This document shows, in pieces, positions 28,038 to 35,419 of a DNA stretch of 64,000 bases. Position numbers and translations under genes: made by a program. The notes below the pieces were generated by a model. The model did no database searches. It saw only the letters and a list, made by a program, of their open reading frames with translations, and was not told the origin of the DNA. Location of the stretch: positions 3,782,001 to 3,846,000 of the forward strand of contig NZ_CP108095.1 in NCBI RefSeq assembly GCF_036194065.1. Reading direction: 5' to 3'. Within the stretch, counting starts at the first letter, position 1; each line of letters starts with the position of its first letter. This DNA is from Streptomyces sp. NBC_00239 (GTDB lineage: Bacteria; Actinomycetota; Actinomycetes; Streptomycetales; Streptomycetaceae).

Positions 28038-28799
28038 TTACCGATCGTGGCGCGCCGCGTTGGCCAGGATCGCCCGCCGGGTGTACCGCGCGAGGCCCGG
28101 GGCGGCCTCGTCGATGTTCTTCGTGAACCGCGGGTCCGCGACGTACATCTCGGCGAGCCCGCGGTGGATCTCGTACGAGCAGGCGTAGTGGTTGCGGGTG
28201 ATCATGGCGCGGTGCTCCTCGGCGACGTCCATCGCCGCCGCCGACTCCGGGGCGGCCCCCGACGCCATCACGGCCACCATCCGGCGGGTGTTCTCCTCGG
28301 CCTCGTCCCGGATCCGCTCCCAGTCCGCCTTGGTGTACGAGGCGGAGCGGCGGGCGGACTCGCGGTAGGCGTCGGTGTCGCCCCAGCGCTGCTCGGCCTC
28401 CTGGGCGTACGCGTCGGGGTCGTGGTCCCCGAAGACCTCGAACTTCTCCTCGGGGGTGAGGTTGATGCTCATCGTGCGTGCCTCCATTGCGCGCTCCACG
28501 GCGGCGGCCATGTCCTGGAGCCGCCGGATCCGGCCCGACAGCAGCGCGTGCTGCCGGCGCAGGTGCTCCCGCGGGTCGGAGTCCGGGGCGTCCAGCAGGA
28601 CCGCCACCTCGTCGAGGGGGAATCCGAGCTCCCGGTAGAACAGGATCTGCTGCAACCGGTCCAGGTCGGCGTCCTCGTAACGCCGGTGGCCGGCCGCACT
28701 GCGCCCGCTCGGGCAGAGCAGGCCGATCTCGTCGTAGTGGTGCAGGGTCCGCACCGTCACTCCGGCGAAACCGGCGACCTGGCCCACGGAGTAGCTCAT
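28038..28799 (-). CDS. tipA: TipA thiopeptide-responsive MerR-family regulator
   Basis: A 253-residue protein, exactly the length of Streptomyces lividans TipAL. The MerR DNA-binding domain (1-70) reads MSYSVGQVAGFAGVTVRTLH; a coiled-coil dimer helix follows; the drug-binding TipAS domain starts at an internal ATG (28472, MSINLTPEEKFEVFGD), which would give the same 144-residue short form as in S. lividans. Cys207 is present (NHYACSYE), but position 214, the cysteine reported to bond covalently to thiostrepton, is Gly here (IHRGLAEM). The promoter upstream matches ptipA, so it probably activates itself. Confidence 0.95.
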   Translation of the reverse strand: MSYSVGQVAGFAGVTVRTLHHYDEIGLLCPSGRSAAGHRRYEDADLDRLQQILFYRELGFPLDEVAVLLDAPDSDPREHLRRQHALLSGRIRRLQDMAAAVERAMEARTMSINLTPEEKFEVFGDHDPDAYAQEAEQRWGDTDAYRESARRSASYTKADWERIRDEAEENTRRMVAVMASGAAPESAAAMDVAEEHRAMITRNHYACSYEIHRGLAEMYVADPRFTKNIDEAAPGLARYTRRAILANAARHDR

Positions 28800-28828
28800 C
28801 GTTTCCGCTCCTTCTCGGTACGCACCCC

Positions 28829-28859
28829 ACTGTGTGACCTCACGTCGGGTGAGGTGCAA
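28829..28859 (-). promoter_or_regulatory. tipA promoter with MerR-type 19-bp spacer and operator
   Basis: On the minus strand: -35 TTGCAC (28854-28859), a 19-bp spacer, then CACAGT (28829-28834) as -10. The spacer region carries the perfect inverted repeat ACCTCAC-5 nt-GTGAGGT (28837-28855). This is the known layout of ptipA, where the over-long spacer is corrected by TipAL plus thiopeptide. Confidence 0.85.
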
Positions 28860-28901
28860 GCCGAAGCCGCCGCGTCTCATTTGTCCCTATACGGTGGGCC
28901 G

Positions 28902-30248
28902 ATGGATCCTCGCCTGCTCCTGCGTGCCGCCGTACCCGCGCTCGTGGTCGGAGTGGGCGCGAGCCTGCTGCTGCTCGGCGTCAGCGAACTGGCCGAGTCC
29001 TTCAAGGACGTGCTGTGGGAAACCCTGCCGGACGCGATGGGGCTGGGCCGGTACTCGGTGGTGTGGATCCTCTGCGTCCTGACCGCGACCGGCATGGCCG
29101 TGGGGCTGGTGGTGTGGAAGGTGCCCGGGCACGCCGGGCCGGACCCGGCGACCACCGGACTGGTGGACGCGCCGCTGCCGGCCGCGGTGGTGCCGAGCCT
29201 GCTGCTCGCGAGCATGCTGGCGCTGGCGGGCGGGGTGAGCCTGGGGCCCGAGAACCCGATCACCGCGGCGAACATCGCGCTGGCGTGGTGGCTTGGGCGC
29301 AGACTCGCACCGGACAGCCCGGCGCAGGTGTGGGCGGCGCTGGCGGCCGCGGGCACGATCGGGGCGCTCTTCGGCACACCGGTGGCGGCGGCGCTGGTCC
29401 TGTCGGAGATGCTCGCCACCCGGCCGGCGGCGGTGGGGGCGGCGGCTGGTGCGGGCGGTACGGGTGCGGCGGATGGTACGGGTGGGGCGGGCAGCGCGGG
29501 CTCGGCGGGCGGGCCCGGCGGGGCGGGGCGGGCTCCGGCGTTGTGGGACCGGCTGTTCGCGCCGCTGGTGGCGGCCGCTGCCGGCGGGCTGACGACGACC
29601 CTGATCGCGCACCCGTCCTTCGAGCTGACCCTGCCGGACTTCGACGGGCCGGGCTGGGCCGACCTGCTGGCCGCCCTGGTGGTCGCGTCGGCCGGGGCGC
29701 TGGCGGGGCTGGCCGCGGTGTTCCTGTTCCCGTACGCGCACCGGGCGTTCGGCCGGCTGGGCCATCCGCTGCTGATGCTGCCCGCGGGCGGGTTGGTGCT
29801 GGGGCTGCTGGGGGCGCTGGGCGGCCCCCTGACGCTCTTCAAGGGGCTGGACGAGGTCCACGAGCTGTCCCTGGACCCGGGGGCGTACTCGGGGGCCGCG
29901 CTGCTGGGCATGGCGGCGGTGAAGCTGGTGGCGCTGACGACCGCGTCGGCGTCCGGGTTCCGGGGCGGGCGGATCTTCCCGGCGGTGTTCGCGGGCGTGG
30001 CCCTGGGCTTCGCCGCGCACGCGCTCGTGCCGTCCGTGCACCCCACGGTGGGGGTGACGTGCGCGGTCCTGGGCGTCCTGATGGCGGTCACCCGGCAGGG
30101 CTGGCTGAGCCTGTTCACGGCGGCGGTGCTCGCCGGGGCGGCCCCGGGCCTGATCCCGCTGCTGTGCCTGGCCAGCCTCCCGGCCTGGCTCCTGGTCTCG
30201 GACCGCCCGCAGATGCAGCTGACGGAAGCCGGAACTCCGCTGCGCTGA
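28902..30248 (+). CDS. ClC-type ion channel protein
   Basis: A 448-residue membrane protein with ten or more hydrophobic segments. ClC landmarks are recognisable but altered: the second motif (usually GxEGP) reads GGVSLGPENP, so the gating glutamate is replaced by Leu; the third (usually GGxFxP) reads SGFRGGRIFPAVFAG. The first motif (GSGIP) is not seen. A Gly/Ala-rich linker at about residues 180-210 is low complexity. ATG 28902 follows the divergent tipA promoter. It is annotated as a channel by fold; ion and direction are unknown. Confidence 0.75.
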   Translation: MDPRLLLRAAVPALVVGVGASLLLLGVSELAESFKDVLWETLPDAMGLGRYSVVWILCVLTATGMAVGLVVWKVPGHAGPDPATTGLVDAPLPAAVVPSLLLASMLALAGGVSLGPENPITAANIALAWWLGRRLAPDSPAQVWAALAAAGTIGALFGTPVAAALVLSEMLATRPAAVGAAAGAGGTGAADGTGGAGSAGSAGGPGGAGRAPALWDRLFAPLVAAAAGGLTTTLIAHPSFELTLPDFDGPGWADLLAALVVASAGALAGLAAVFLFPYAHRAFGRLGHPLLMLPAGGLVLGLLGALGGPLTLFKGLDEVHELSLDPGAYSGAALLGMAAVKLVALTTASASGFRGGRIFPAVFAGVALGFAAHALVPSVHPTVGVTCAVLGVLMAVTRQGWLSLFTAAVLAGAAPGLIPLLCLASLPAWLLVSDRPQMQLTEAGTPLR

Positions 30249-30291
30249 ACGGCCGGGACACCGAGCGCCGGCCCGGCCCTAGGCTTGGCGC

Positions 30292-30873
30292 ATGTCCGCG
30301 ATCCGGCTCCTCGTCCTCGGTGCGGTCCGCCAGCACGGGCGGGCGCACGGCTACCAGGTGCGGGGCGATCTGGAGTCCTGGGGCGCCCACGCGTGGTCGA
30401 ACGCCAAGCCCGGCTCGATCTACCACGCGCTCAAGCAGATGGCGAAGCAGGGCGTCCTGCTGGCCCACGAGGTGGCCCCGAGCGCGGCGGGCGGGCCGCC
30501 GCGCACCGAGTACGAGCTGACGGACGCCGGCCGCGAGGAGTACGTACGACTGCTGCGCGCGGCGCTGGCCGGCCACGAGCCGCACCGGGACGTGCTCGCC
30601 GCGGCGCTCGGCTTCATGGTGGACCTGCCGCGGGCGGAGGTGCTGCGGCTGCTCGGGGAACGGCTGGAGCAGCTGTCCGGCCGGCACCGCGCCGCGACCC
30701 GGCAGGACCGGGCCGGCGACGGCGCCGAGCGGCCGGCCCACCTCGCGGAGGTCGCACACATGTGGGTCCACGCCGCGGACGCGGAGGCCGAGTGGACCCG
30801 CGGGCTGGCGGCCCGCATCGAGGGCGGAGCGTACGCCTTCGCGGACGACACCGGGCGCCTGCGGAGACCATGA
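30292..30873 (+). CDS. PadR-family transcriptional regulator
   Basis: A 193-residue regulator. The winged-helix PadR domain (about 1-85) has LVLGAVRQHGRAHGYQVRGD, GSIYHALKQMAKQGVLLAHE and RTEYELTDAGREEYVRLLRA. A C-terminal helical dimerisation domain follows (PHRDVLAAALGFMVDLPRAE). Forty-four bases separate it from the ClC-like gene, so cotranscription is possible. The effector and targets are unknown; the target is often a neighbouring transporter. Confidence 0.9.
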   Translation: MSAIRLLVLGAVRQHGRAHGYQVRGDLESWGAHAWSNAKPGSIYHALKQMAKQGVLLAHEVAPSAAGGPPRTEYELTDAGREEYVRLLRAALAGHEPHRDVLAAALGFMVDLPRAEVLRLLGERLEQLSGRHRAATRQDRAGDGAERPAHLAEVAHMWVHAADAEAEWTRGLAARIEGGAYAFADDTGRLRRP

Positions 30874-30876
30874 GGG

Positions 30877-31467
30877 CTACGAGGCCCGGGACTCCGTCTC
30901 CGGCTCCGGCTCCGGCTCCGGGGACCGGCCGGCCGTCTCCAGGTCCGCGATCAGTTCGAAGGCGGTCCGGCCGTCGAGGGACTCGCGGACGATGTCCGCG
31001 TGCCCGGCGTGCCGGGCGAACTCCTCGATCAGGTGCAGCACCAGCCAGCGCATCGAGACCTTGCTGTCCTTGGGGTACCAGGGGGCCTCGGGCAGCGGGA
31101 AGGTGTCGTCGAGGCTGGGCACCGAGCGGACGAACTCCTCGGTCTCCGCCGCGACCGCGTCCCAGAACTCCAGCATGGCGGGCAGCGACTCGTCCGTGAC
31201 CAGCCGGAAGCTCTCGGACCACGTCTCCCGGGTCCGCTCCTTCTCGTTGGGCCGCTGCTGGGCGAGCCGCAGCCAGCCCAGCTCGGTCTCCGCCACGTGC
31301 TTGACCAGCCCGGACAACGAGAGCTCACTGGCGCTGGGACGGCTCGCGGCCTGCTCCTCGGTCAGCCCGAGCACCGAGCGGCGGATCGCGCCGCGCTGGG
31401 CCTGCGCGAAGGCCAGGAGCGCTCCGCGCTCGTCGCCGTACTGCTCCGAGGGAACGTGGGTCACCAT
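30877..31467 (-). CDS. DinB family protein (DUF664)
   Basis: A 196-residue four-helix-bundle protein of the DinB/mycothiol-dependent superfamily. Three candidate metal-binding histidines lie in LSGLVKHVAETELGW and EEFARHAGHADIVRES. In actinomycetes this fold includes mycothiol S-transferases and maleylpyruvate isomerases. The C-terminus is an extra (PE)n tail of four units from a GGCTCC repeat. The start MVTHVP (31467) is chosen; upstream sequence is not protein-like. It is convergent with the PadR gene. Confidence 0.88.
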   Translation of the reverse strand: MVTHVPSEQYGDERGALLAFAQAQRGAIRRSVLGLTEEQAASRPSASELSLSGLVKHVAETELGWLRLAQQRPNEKERTRETWSESFRLVTDESLPAMLEFWDAVAAETEEFVRSVPSLDDTFPLPEAPWYPKDSKVSMRWLVLHLIEEFARHAGHADIVRESLDGRTAFELIADLETAGRSPEPEPEPETESRAS

Positions 31468-31658
31468 GTTCAACCGCCTTTGTGGTCCGGGGTGTTGCCG
31501 TTGCCGTCCTGCTGACAAGACACACACTACGAACCAATGCGGTCAGGTTCTGTCCTCGATCCGCGTGGCGCGGGCCGGGAGTTCGGAAAACGCCCGGGTC
31601 CGGCGGCCCCGGGCCCGCCAGGCAGAGACCTCAGACGGCCTCAGGCGGCTCGGACGGC

Positions 31659-33116
31659 TCAGAAGGGGAATTCCGTCCGGCCGTGCTGCACCGAGATCCA
31701 CTTCTGGGTGGTGAAGGCCTCGACGGTGGAGTCGCCGTTGAGGCGGCCCAGCCCGGAGGCCTTCTCGCCCCCGAAGGCGGCCAGCGGCTCGTCCCCGATG
31801 GTCGAGTCGTTGACGTGGATCATGCCGGTCTCGATCCGCTGGGCGAACCGGACGCCGCGCTCCACGTCACGGGTGTGCACGGCCCCGCTGAGCCCGTACG
31901 GCGTGGCGTTGGCGAGGCGGACCCCGTCCTCCTCGCCGTCGAAGGGCACCAGGAGGGCGACGGGCCCGAAGATCTCCTGCCCGAGCAGCGGCGAGTCCTC
32001 GTCGATGCCGGTGAGGACGGTCGGCTCGACCAGGTTGCCGCGGGTGGTGCCGCGTACGAGCACGGTCGCGCCGTCCTCGACGGCGCGGTCGACGAGCGCG
32101 GTGAGGGCATCGGCCTGGAAGGAGTTGATCAGGGGGCCGATCTGGGTGTCCTCGTCGCGGGGGTCCCCGGTCTTCAGGCCCCGGACCCGGGCGATGAACT
32201 TGGCGGTGAACTCGTCCGCGATGCTGCGGTCGACCAGGATCCGGTTGGCGGCCATGCAGACCTGCCCCTGGTACACGAAGCGGCTGAACACGGCAGCGTC
32301 CACGGCGTAGTCGAGGTCGGCGTCGTCGAGCACGACGAGGGCGCTGTTCCCGCTGAGGTTGAGCACGGTCCGCTTGAAGTGGCGGGCGGCGACCGCTCCC
32401 ACGTGCCGGCCGACCCGGTCCGAGCCGGCGAAGGAGATGACCTTCGGCACCGGGTGGGTGAGGAGCGCGTCGCCGATCTCGGCGATGTCGGTGACCAGGA
32501 CGTTGAGCAGCCCGGCGGGCAGTCCGGCGTCCTCGAAGAGCTTGGCGATGACACCGCCGCCGACGACCGGCGCGTTCTGGTTGGGCTTGATCACGACGGC
32601 GTTGCCGAGGGCGAGCGCCGGGGCCACGGACTTCAGGGTGACCAGGAAGGGGAAGTTGAAGGGGCTGATGACGGCGACGACGCCGATGGGCAGCCGCTGC
32701 ACCCGGTTCTCCTTGCCCTGCACGGGCGACGGGAGGATCCGGCCCTCGGGCCGGACGGCGAGCTGGACGGCCTCGCGGAGGAACTCCTGGGCCAGGTAGA
32801 TCTCGTAGGCGGCCTTGGTGCGGGTGCCGCCGAGCTCGTCGACCATCGCCTCGACGAGCTCCGCCTCGCGCTCGGCGGTCAGCCGGAGCACGGTCTCCAG
32901 GACCGCGCGTCTGCGGTACGGGCTGGTCTCGGCCCAGACCCGCTGGGCCCGCTCGGCGGCGCGGTAGGCCCGGTCGACCTGTTCCACGGTGGCCACGGTG
33001 ATCGCGGCGAGCTTCTCACCGTTGTACGGGTTGACGTCGATGATGTCCCACGAGCCGGTGCCGGCCAGCCATTCGCCGTCTATGTACTGGTGAGCCAGCT
33101 CGGTGAATATGGACAT
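31659..33116 (-). CDS. Aldehyde dehydrogenase superfamily protein (benzaldehyde/vanillin dehydrogenase-like)
   Basis: A 485-residue ALDH closest in pattern to aromatic aldehyde dehydrogenases. Landmarks: VISPFNFPFLVTLKSVAPAL (Asn that holds the thioacyl intermediate), NAVVIKPNQNAPV, FAGSDRVGRHVG, catalytic Cys287 in YQGQVCMAANR and FGPVALLVPFDGEEDG. The general-base Glu of the normal LELGG motif is Asn253 (VLNLSGNSAL), 34 residues before the Cys as expected, so hydrolysis of the thioester may be impaired. It stands alone, between the DinB gene and the XRE regulator. ATG 33116 chosen. Confidence 0.9.
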   Translation of the reverse strand: MSIFTELAHQYIDGEWLAGTGSWDIIDVNPYNGEKLAAITVATVEQVDRAYRAAERAQRVWAETSPYRRRAVLETVLRLTAEREAELVEAMVDELGGTRTKAAYEIYLAQEFLREAVQLAVRPEGRILPSPVQGKENRVQRLPIGVVAVISPFNFPFLVTLKSVAPALALGNAVVIKPNQNAPVVGGGVIAKLFEDAGLPAGLLNVLVTDIAEIGDALLTHPVPKVISFAGSDRVGRHVGAVAARHFKRTVLNLSGNSALVVLDDADLDYAVDAAVFSRFVYQGQVCMAANRILVDRSIADEFTAKFIARVRGLKTGDPRDEDTQIGPLINSFQADALTALVDRAVEDGATVLVRGTTRGNLVEPTVLTGIDEDSPLLGQEIFGPVALLVPFDGEEDGVRLANATPYGLSGAVHTRDVERGVRFAQRIETGMIHVNDSTIGDEPLAAFGGEKASGLGRLNGDSTVEAFTTQKWISVQHGRTEFPF

Positions 33117-33209
33117 GCCATCCCTTACTGCGAGCGGCGCGCGCACCGTTGCGCCCGCCGGACCCCGATGACTCCTACTACCCTGAATGGCCGTCATCCT
33201 ACTTGTGGT

Positions 33210-34091
33210 TCAGGAGAGTTGGAGCAGTCCGCGAAGAAGATCCCGGGTTGCATCCGGACCCGGGCAGTCCGCCTGGAGCCGTTCCATGGCCCGCTCGTAC
33301 TGGCCGACCTCCTCGTCCTTGTCGAGGTAGAGGGCACTGGTGAGCTGCTCCAGGTACACGATGTCCTGGAGATCCGACTCGGGGAACCGCAGCAGGGTGA
33401 AGGCGCCGCTCTCGCCGGCGTGCCCGCCGAAGCTGAACGGCATGACCTGCAGGCGCACGTTGGGGCGCTGCGAGAATTCGATGAGGTGCTCCAACTGGCC
33501 CCGCATCACGTCGCGGTCGCCGTAGGGGCGGCGCAGCGCGGCCTCGTCGAGCACGGCGTGGAAGACCGGCGCGTTCTCGGCGACGAGGACCTTCTGCCGT
33601 TCCAGCCGGAGTGCGACGCGGCGGTCGATCTCGGCGGCCGAGGCGTCGGGCATGCCCCGGCTGACGACGGCGTGCGCGTACGCCTCGGTCTGCAACAGGC
33701 CGTGGACGAACTGCACTTCGTAGATGCGGATGAGGGAGGCGGCGCCTTCCAGGCCGATGTACGTCTGGAACCATCCGGGCAGCACGTCGCCGTAACTGTG
33801 CCACCAGCCCGCCGCGTTGGCCTCGCGCACGAGACCCAGGAGCGACTCGCGCTCGGCGCCGTCGGTGACTCCGTAGAGGGTCAGCAGATCCTCGACGTCT
33901 CTGGCCTTGAAGCTCACCCTTCCCAACTCCAAGCGGCTGATCTTCGATTCGGACGCGCGGATCGAGTAGCCGGCCGCCTCACGGGTGATCCCACGGGATT
34001 CACGCAGTCGCCTGAGCTGAGACCCCAGGAGGATGCGCCGCACCACTGATCCACTGGATTCAGTCGCGGTCACTTCTCCAACCCTCCCCAT
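33210..34091 (-). CDS. XRE-family regulator with DUF5753 domain
   Basis: A 293-residue protein. The N-terminal helix-turn-helix (about 18-75) reads LGSQLRRLRESRGITREAAG, then ASESKISRLELGRVSFKARD. The DUF5753 domain follows (WFQTYIGLEGAASLIRIYEV, HGLLQTEAYAHAVVSRGMPD, RPNVRLQVMPFSFGGHAGES). This family (WhiJ-type) is typically encoded beside a DUF397 protein and a RsbW-like ATPase, as here, and affects development and antibiotic production in Streptomyces. ATG 34091 chosen. Candidate operators lie 170 bp upstream and beside the DUF397 gene. Confidence 0.92.
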   Translation of the reverse strand: MGRVGEVTATESSGSVVRRILLGSQLRRLRESRGITREAAGYSIRASESKISRLELGRVSFKARDVEDLLTLYGVTDGAERESLLGLVREANAAGWWHSYGDVLPGWFQTYIGLEGAASLIRIYEVQFVHGLLQTEAYAHAVVSRGMPDASAAEIDRRVALRLERQKVLVAENAPVFHAVLDEAALRRPYGDRDVMRGQLEHLIEFSQRPNVRLQVMPFSFGGHAGESGAFTLLRFPESDLQDIVYLEQLTSALYLDKDEEVGQYERAMERLQADCPGPDATRDLLRGLLQLS

Positions 34092-34394
34092 CGCGGTATG
34101 TGTGCGGGCCCCCGTGCCCCGAGGTCCCGCAGTCTGCCACCAAAACGCATTGGGCCGTACTCGTTCTGTAACGGAATCGGGGGTCGCGGTGAAGAAGTCC
34201 GTAAGTATGCGTAGGAAGAAATGAGCAAGAACCGTCACGGGAGCGGACAGGTCCGGCGCGTGCACGTGCATCTGCCCTTGCATCTGCCCTACGCATTCGG
34301 AACCATGGTGCCGCGCAGCAGCGTGCAATCCGCGCATGCGCACAGGGCCCGCCCCGCAGTACCGCTCCGTCCGCGACTTCCGGGAGTGCCTCGC
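34092..34394. other. Divergent control region of the XRE/ATPase module
   Basis: About 303 bp between the XRE regulator start (34091) and the ATPase start (34395). It is less GC-rich than its surroundings near 34140-34230. It holds the tandem operator-like repeats at 34259-34289 and a second inverted symmetry within TGCACGTGCA (34261-34270). Promoters for both genes must lie here. No further gene is seen. Confidence 0.6.
34259..34289 (+). promoter_or_regulatory. Candidate operator, two TGCATCTGCCC repeats
   Basis: TGCATCTGCCC occurs at 34267-34277 and 34279-34289, 12 bp apart. The block 34259-34277 is repeated perfectly in inverted orientation at 35336-35354, upstream of the DUF397 gene. Shared copies at both genes of the module suggest binding by the XRE regulator. 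Confidence 0.55.
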
Positions 34395-34919
34395 ATGGGG
34401 ACGAATGGATCGACCATGCTCGAGCCTTTACGGCAGGGGCTGCCCCCGGTCGACCCCACGGCCGTCTCCGGGTCCGCGTCGTGCGCCCTGCCCCCCCGCT
34501 TCGAGGCGGTCCGCGGTGCCCGCTCCTTCACCCGCTCCACGCTCGGCCAGTGGGGCCTCGACGACCGCTTCGACGACGTCTCCCTGGTGGTCTCCGAGCT
34601 CGTCACCAATGCGCTGCGGCACGCCCTGCCGGACGGCTCGCGCGACGCGTGCCCGCGCGAGGGCGACCCGGAGTCGCCGGTGCGGCTGCACCTGATGCGG
34701 TGGAGCACCCGGCTGGTGTGCGCGGTACGGGATCCCAGCGAGGACTGTCCGGCCGGATCGGGCGAGCGGTTCTCGCCGGAGCGGACCGAGGACTTCGACC
34801 TGGAGTCGGGCCGCGGGCTGTTCCTGGTGGACTCTTACAGCGACAACTGGGGCTGGCACCCGCTGGCGGGCCGGCTCACCGGCAAGGTCGTGTGGGCCCT
34901 GTTCCTGCTCCAGGACTGA
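34395..34919 (+). CDS. RsbW-like ATP-binding protein (anti-sigma kinase family)
   Basis: A protein of about 174 residues with one GHKL/HATPase_c_2 domain. The N-box is VSLVVSELVTNALRHALPDG and the G1 box region ESGRGLFLVDSYSDNWGW. No sensor domain is present. Such proteins in Streptomyces are stand-alone kinases or binding partners in XRE-DUF397 modules. The start is uncertain; ATG 34395 is the best supported (GGGAGTGCC upstream). It converges on the DUF397 gene across a strong hairpin. Confidence 0.85.
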   Translation: MGTNGSTMLEPLRQGLPPVDPTAVSGSASCALPPRFEAVRGARSFTRSTLGQWGLDDRFDDVSLVVSELVTNALRHALPDGSRDACPREGDPESPVRLHLMRWSTRLVCAVRDPSEDCPAGSGERFSPERTEDFDLESGRGLFLVDSYSDNWGWHPLAGRLTGKVVWALFLLQD

Positions 34920-34988
34920 GTCCCCGCTCGGAGGCCGGGCGCCCGCTCGGGACCTGACCCCGCGGACGACAGCGCGTCACACACGGGC

Positions 34989-35016
34989 GAGCGCCCGGCC
35001 GGATGGCCGGGCGCTC
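34989..35016. terminator. Bidirectional terminator
   Basis: A perfect 12-bp inverted repeat GAGCGCCCGGCC / GGCCGGGCGCTC with a GGAT loop followed by TTGCG, between the convergent ATPase and DUF397 genes. Confidence 0.75.
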
Positions 35017-35030
35017 TTGCGCGTGTGCGG

Positions 35031-35303
35031 TCAGGGGGCGATCAGGTGGTCGAATTCCCCGTCCTTGACCCCGAGCAGCAGTGCCTCTATCTCCGCGGGT
35101 GTGTACACCAGCGCCGGCCCTTCGGGAAACCGCGAGTTGCGCACCGCGACCTCACCACCGGGCAGTTTGGCGAACTCCACGCAGGATCCCTGCGAGTTGC
35201 TGTGCCTGCTCTTCTGCCAGATCACCCCGTCGAGTTCTGTGGCCGCCATGCCGTTGTACGCGTGGTCCACAGGACGCCCCCGATTGTGCAGTGTCAACTC
35301 CAC
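35031..35303 (-). CDS. DUF397 domain protein
   Basis: A 90-residue protein with the DUF397 core: VIWQKSRHSNSQGSCVEFAK, then GEVAVRNSRFPEGPALVYTP and the C-terminal helix AEIEALLLGVKDGEFDHL. DUF397 proteins pair with DUF5753 XRE regulators and are thought to act as antagonists, as in WhiJ-type systems and abaA loci. The inverted copy of the module's candidate operator lies 28-51 bp upstream, overlapping where its promoter should be. Confidence 0.92.
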   Translation of the reverse strand: MELTLHNRGRPVDHAYNGMAATELDGVIWQKSRHSNSQGSCVEFAKLPGGEVAVRNSRFPEGPALVYTPAEIEALLLGVKDGEFDHLIAP

Positions 35304-35330
35304 CGGATCATAGCTGTGTTCATATGCGCC

Positions 35331-35354
35331 TGCATGGGCAGATGCACGTGCACG
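35331..35354 (-). promoter_or_regulatory. Candidate operator upstream of DUF397 gene
   Basis: On the minus strand this is CGTGCACGTGCATCTGCCC followed by ATGCA. It is a 19-bp perfect copy of 34259-34277, and 23 of 24 bp match when extended. It lies just upstream of the DUF397 start. Confidence 0.55.
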
Positions 35355-35419
35355 GGGGGTGGCGGCCCCGTCACTCGATCAGTGGTGCGCCGTCCGCGAA
35401 CGCGTGCCCACAGCAGGAT

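Noticed and set aside
27078..28901. Long N-terminal extension of the ClC-like frame
   Set aside because: It runs antisense through dedA and tipA and across the tipA promoter; the membrane protein clearly starts at 28902.
31482..34049. An 855-codon plus-strand frame
   Set aside because: Antisense to the DinB, aldehyde dehydrogenase and XRE genes, each with clear family motifs.
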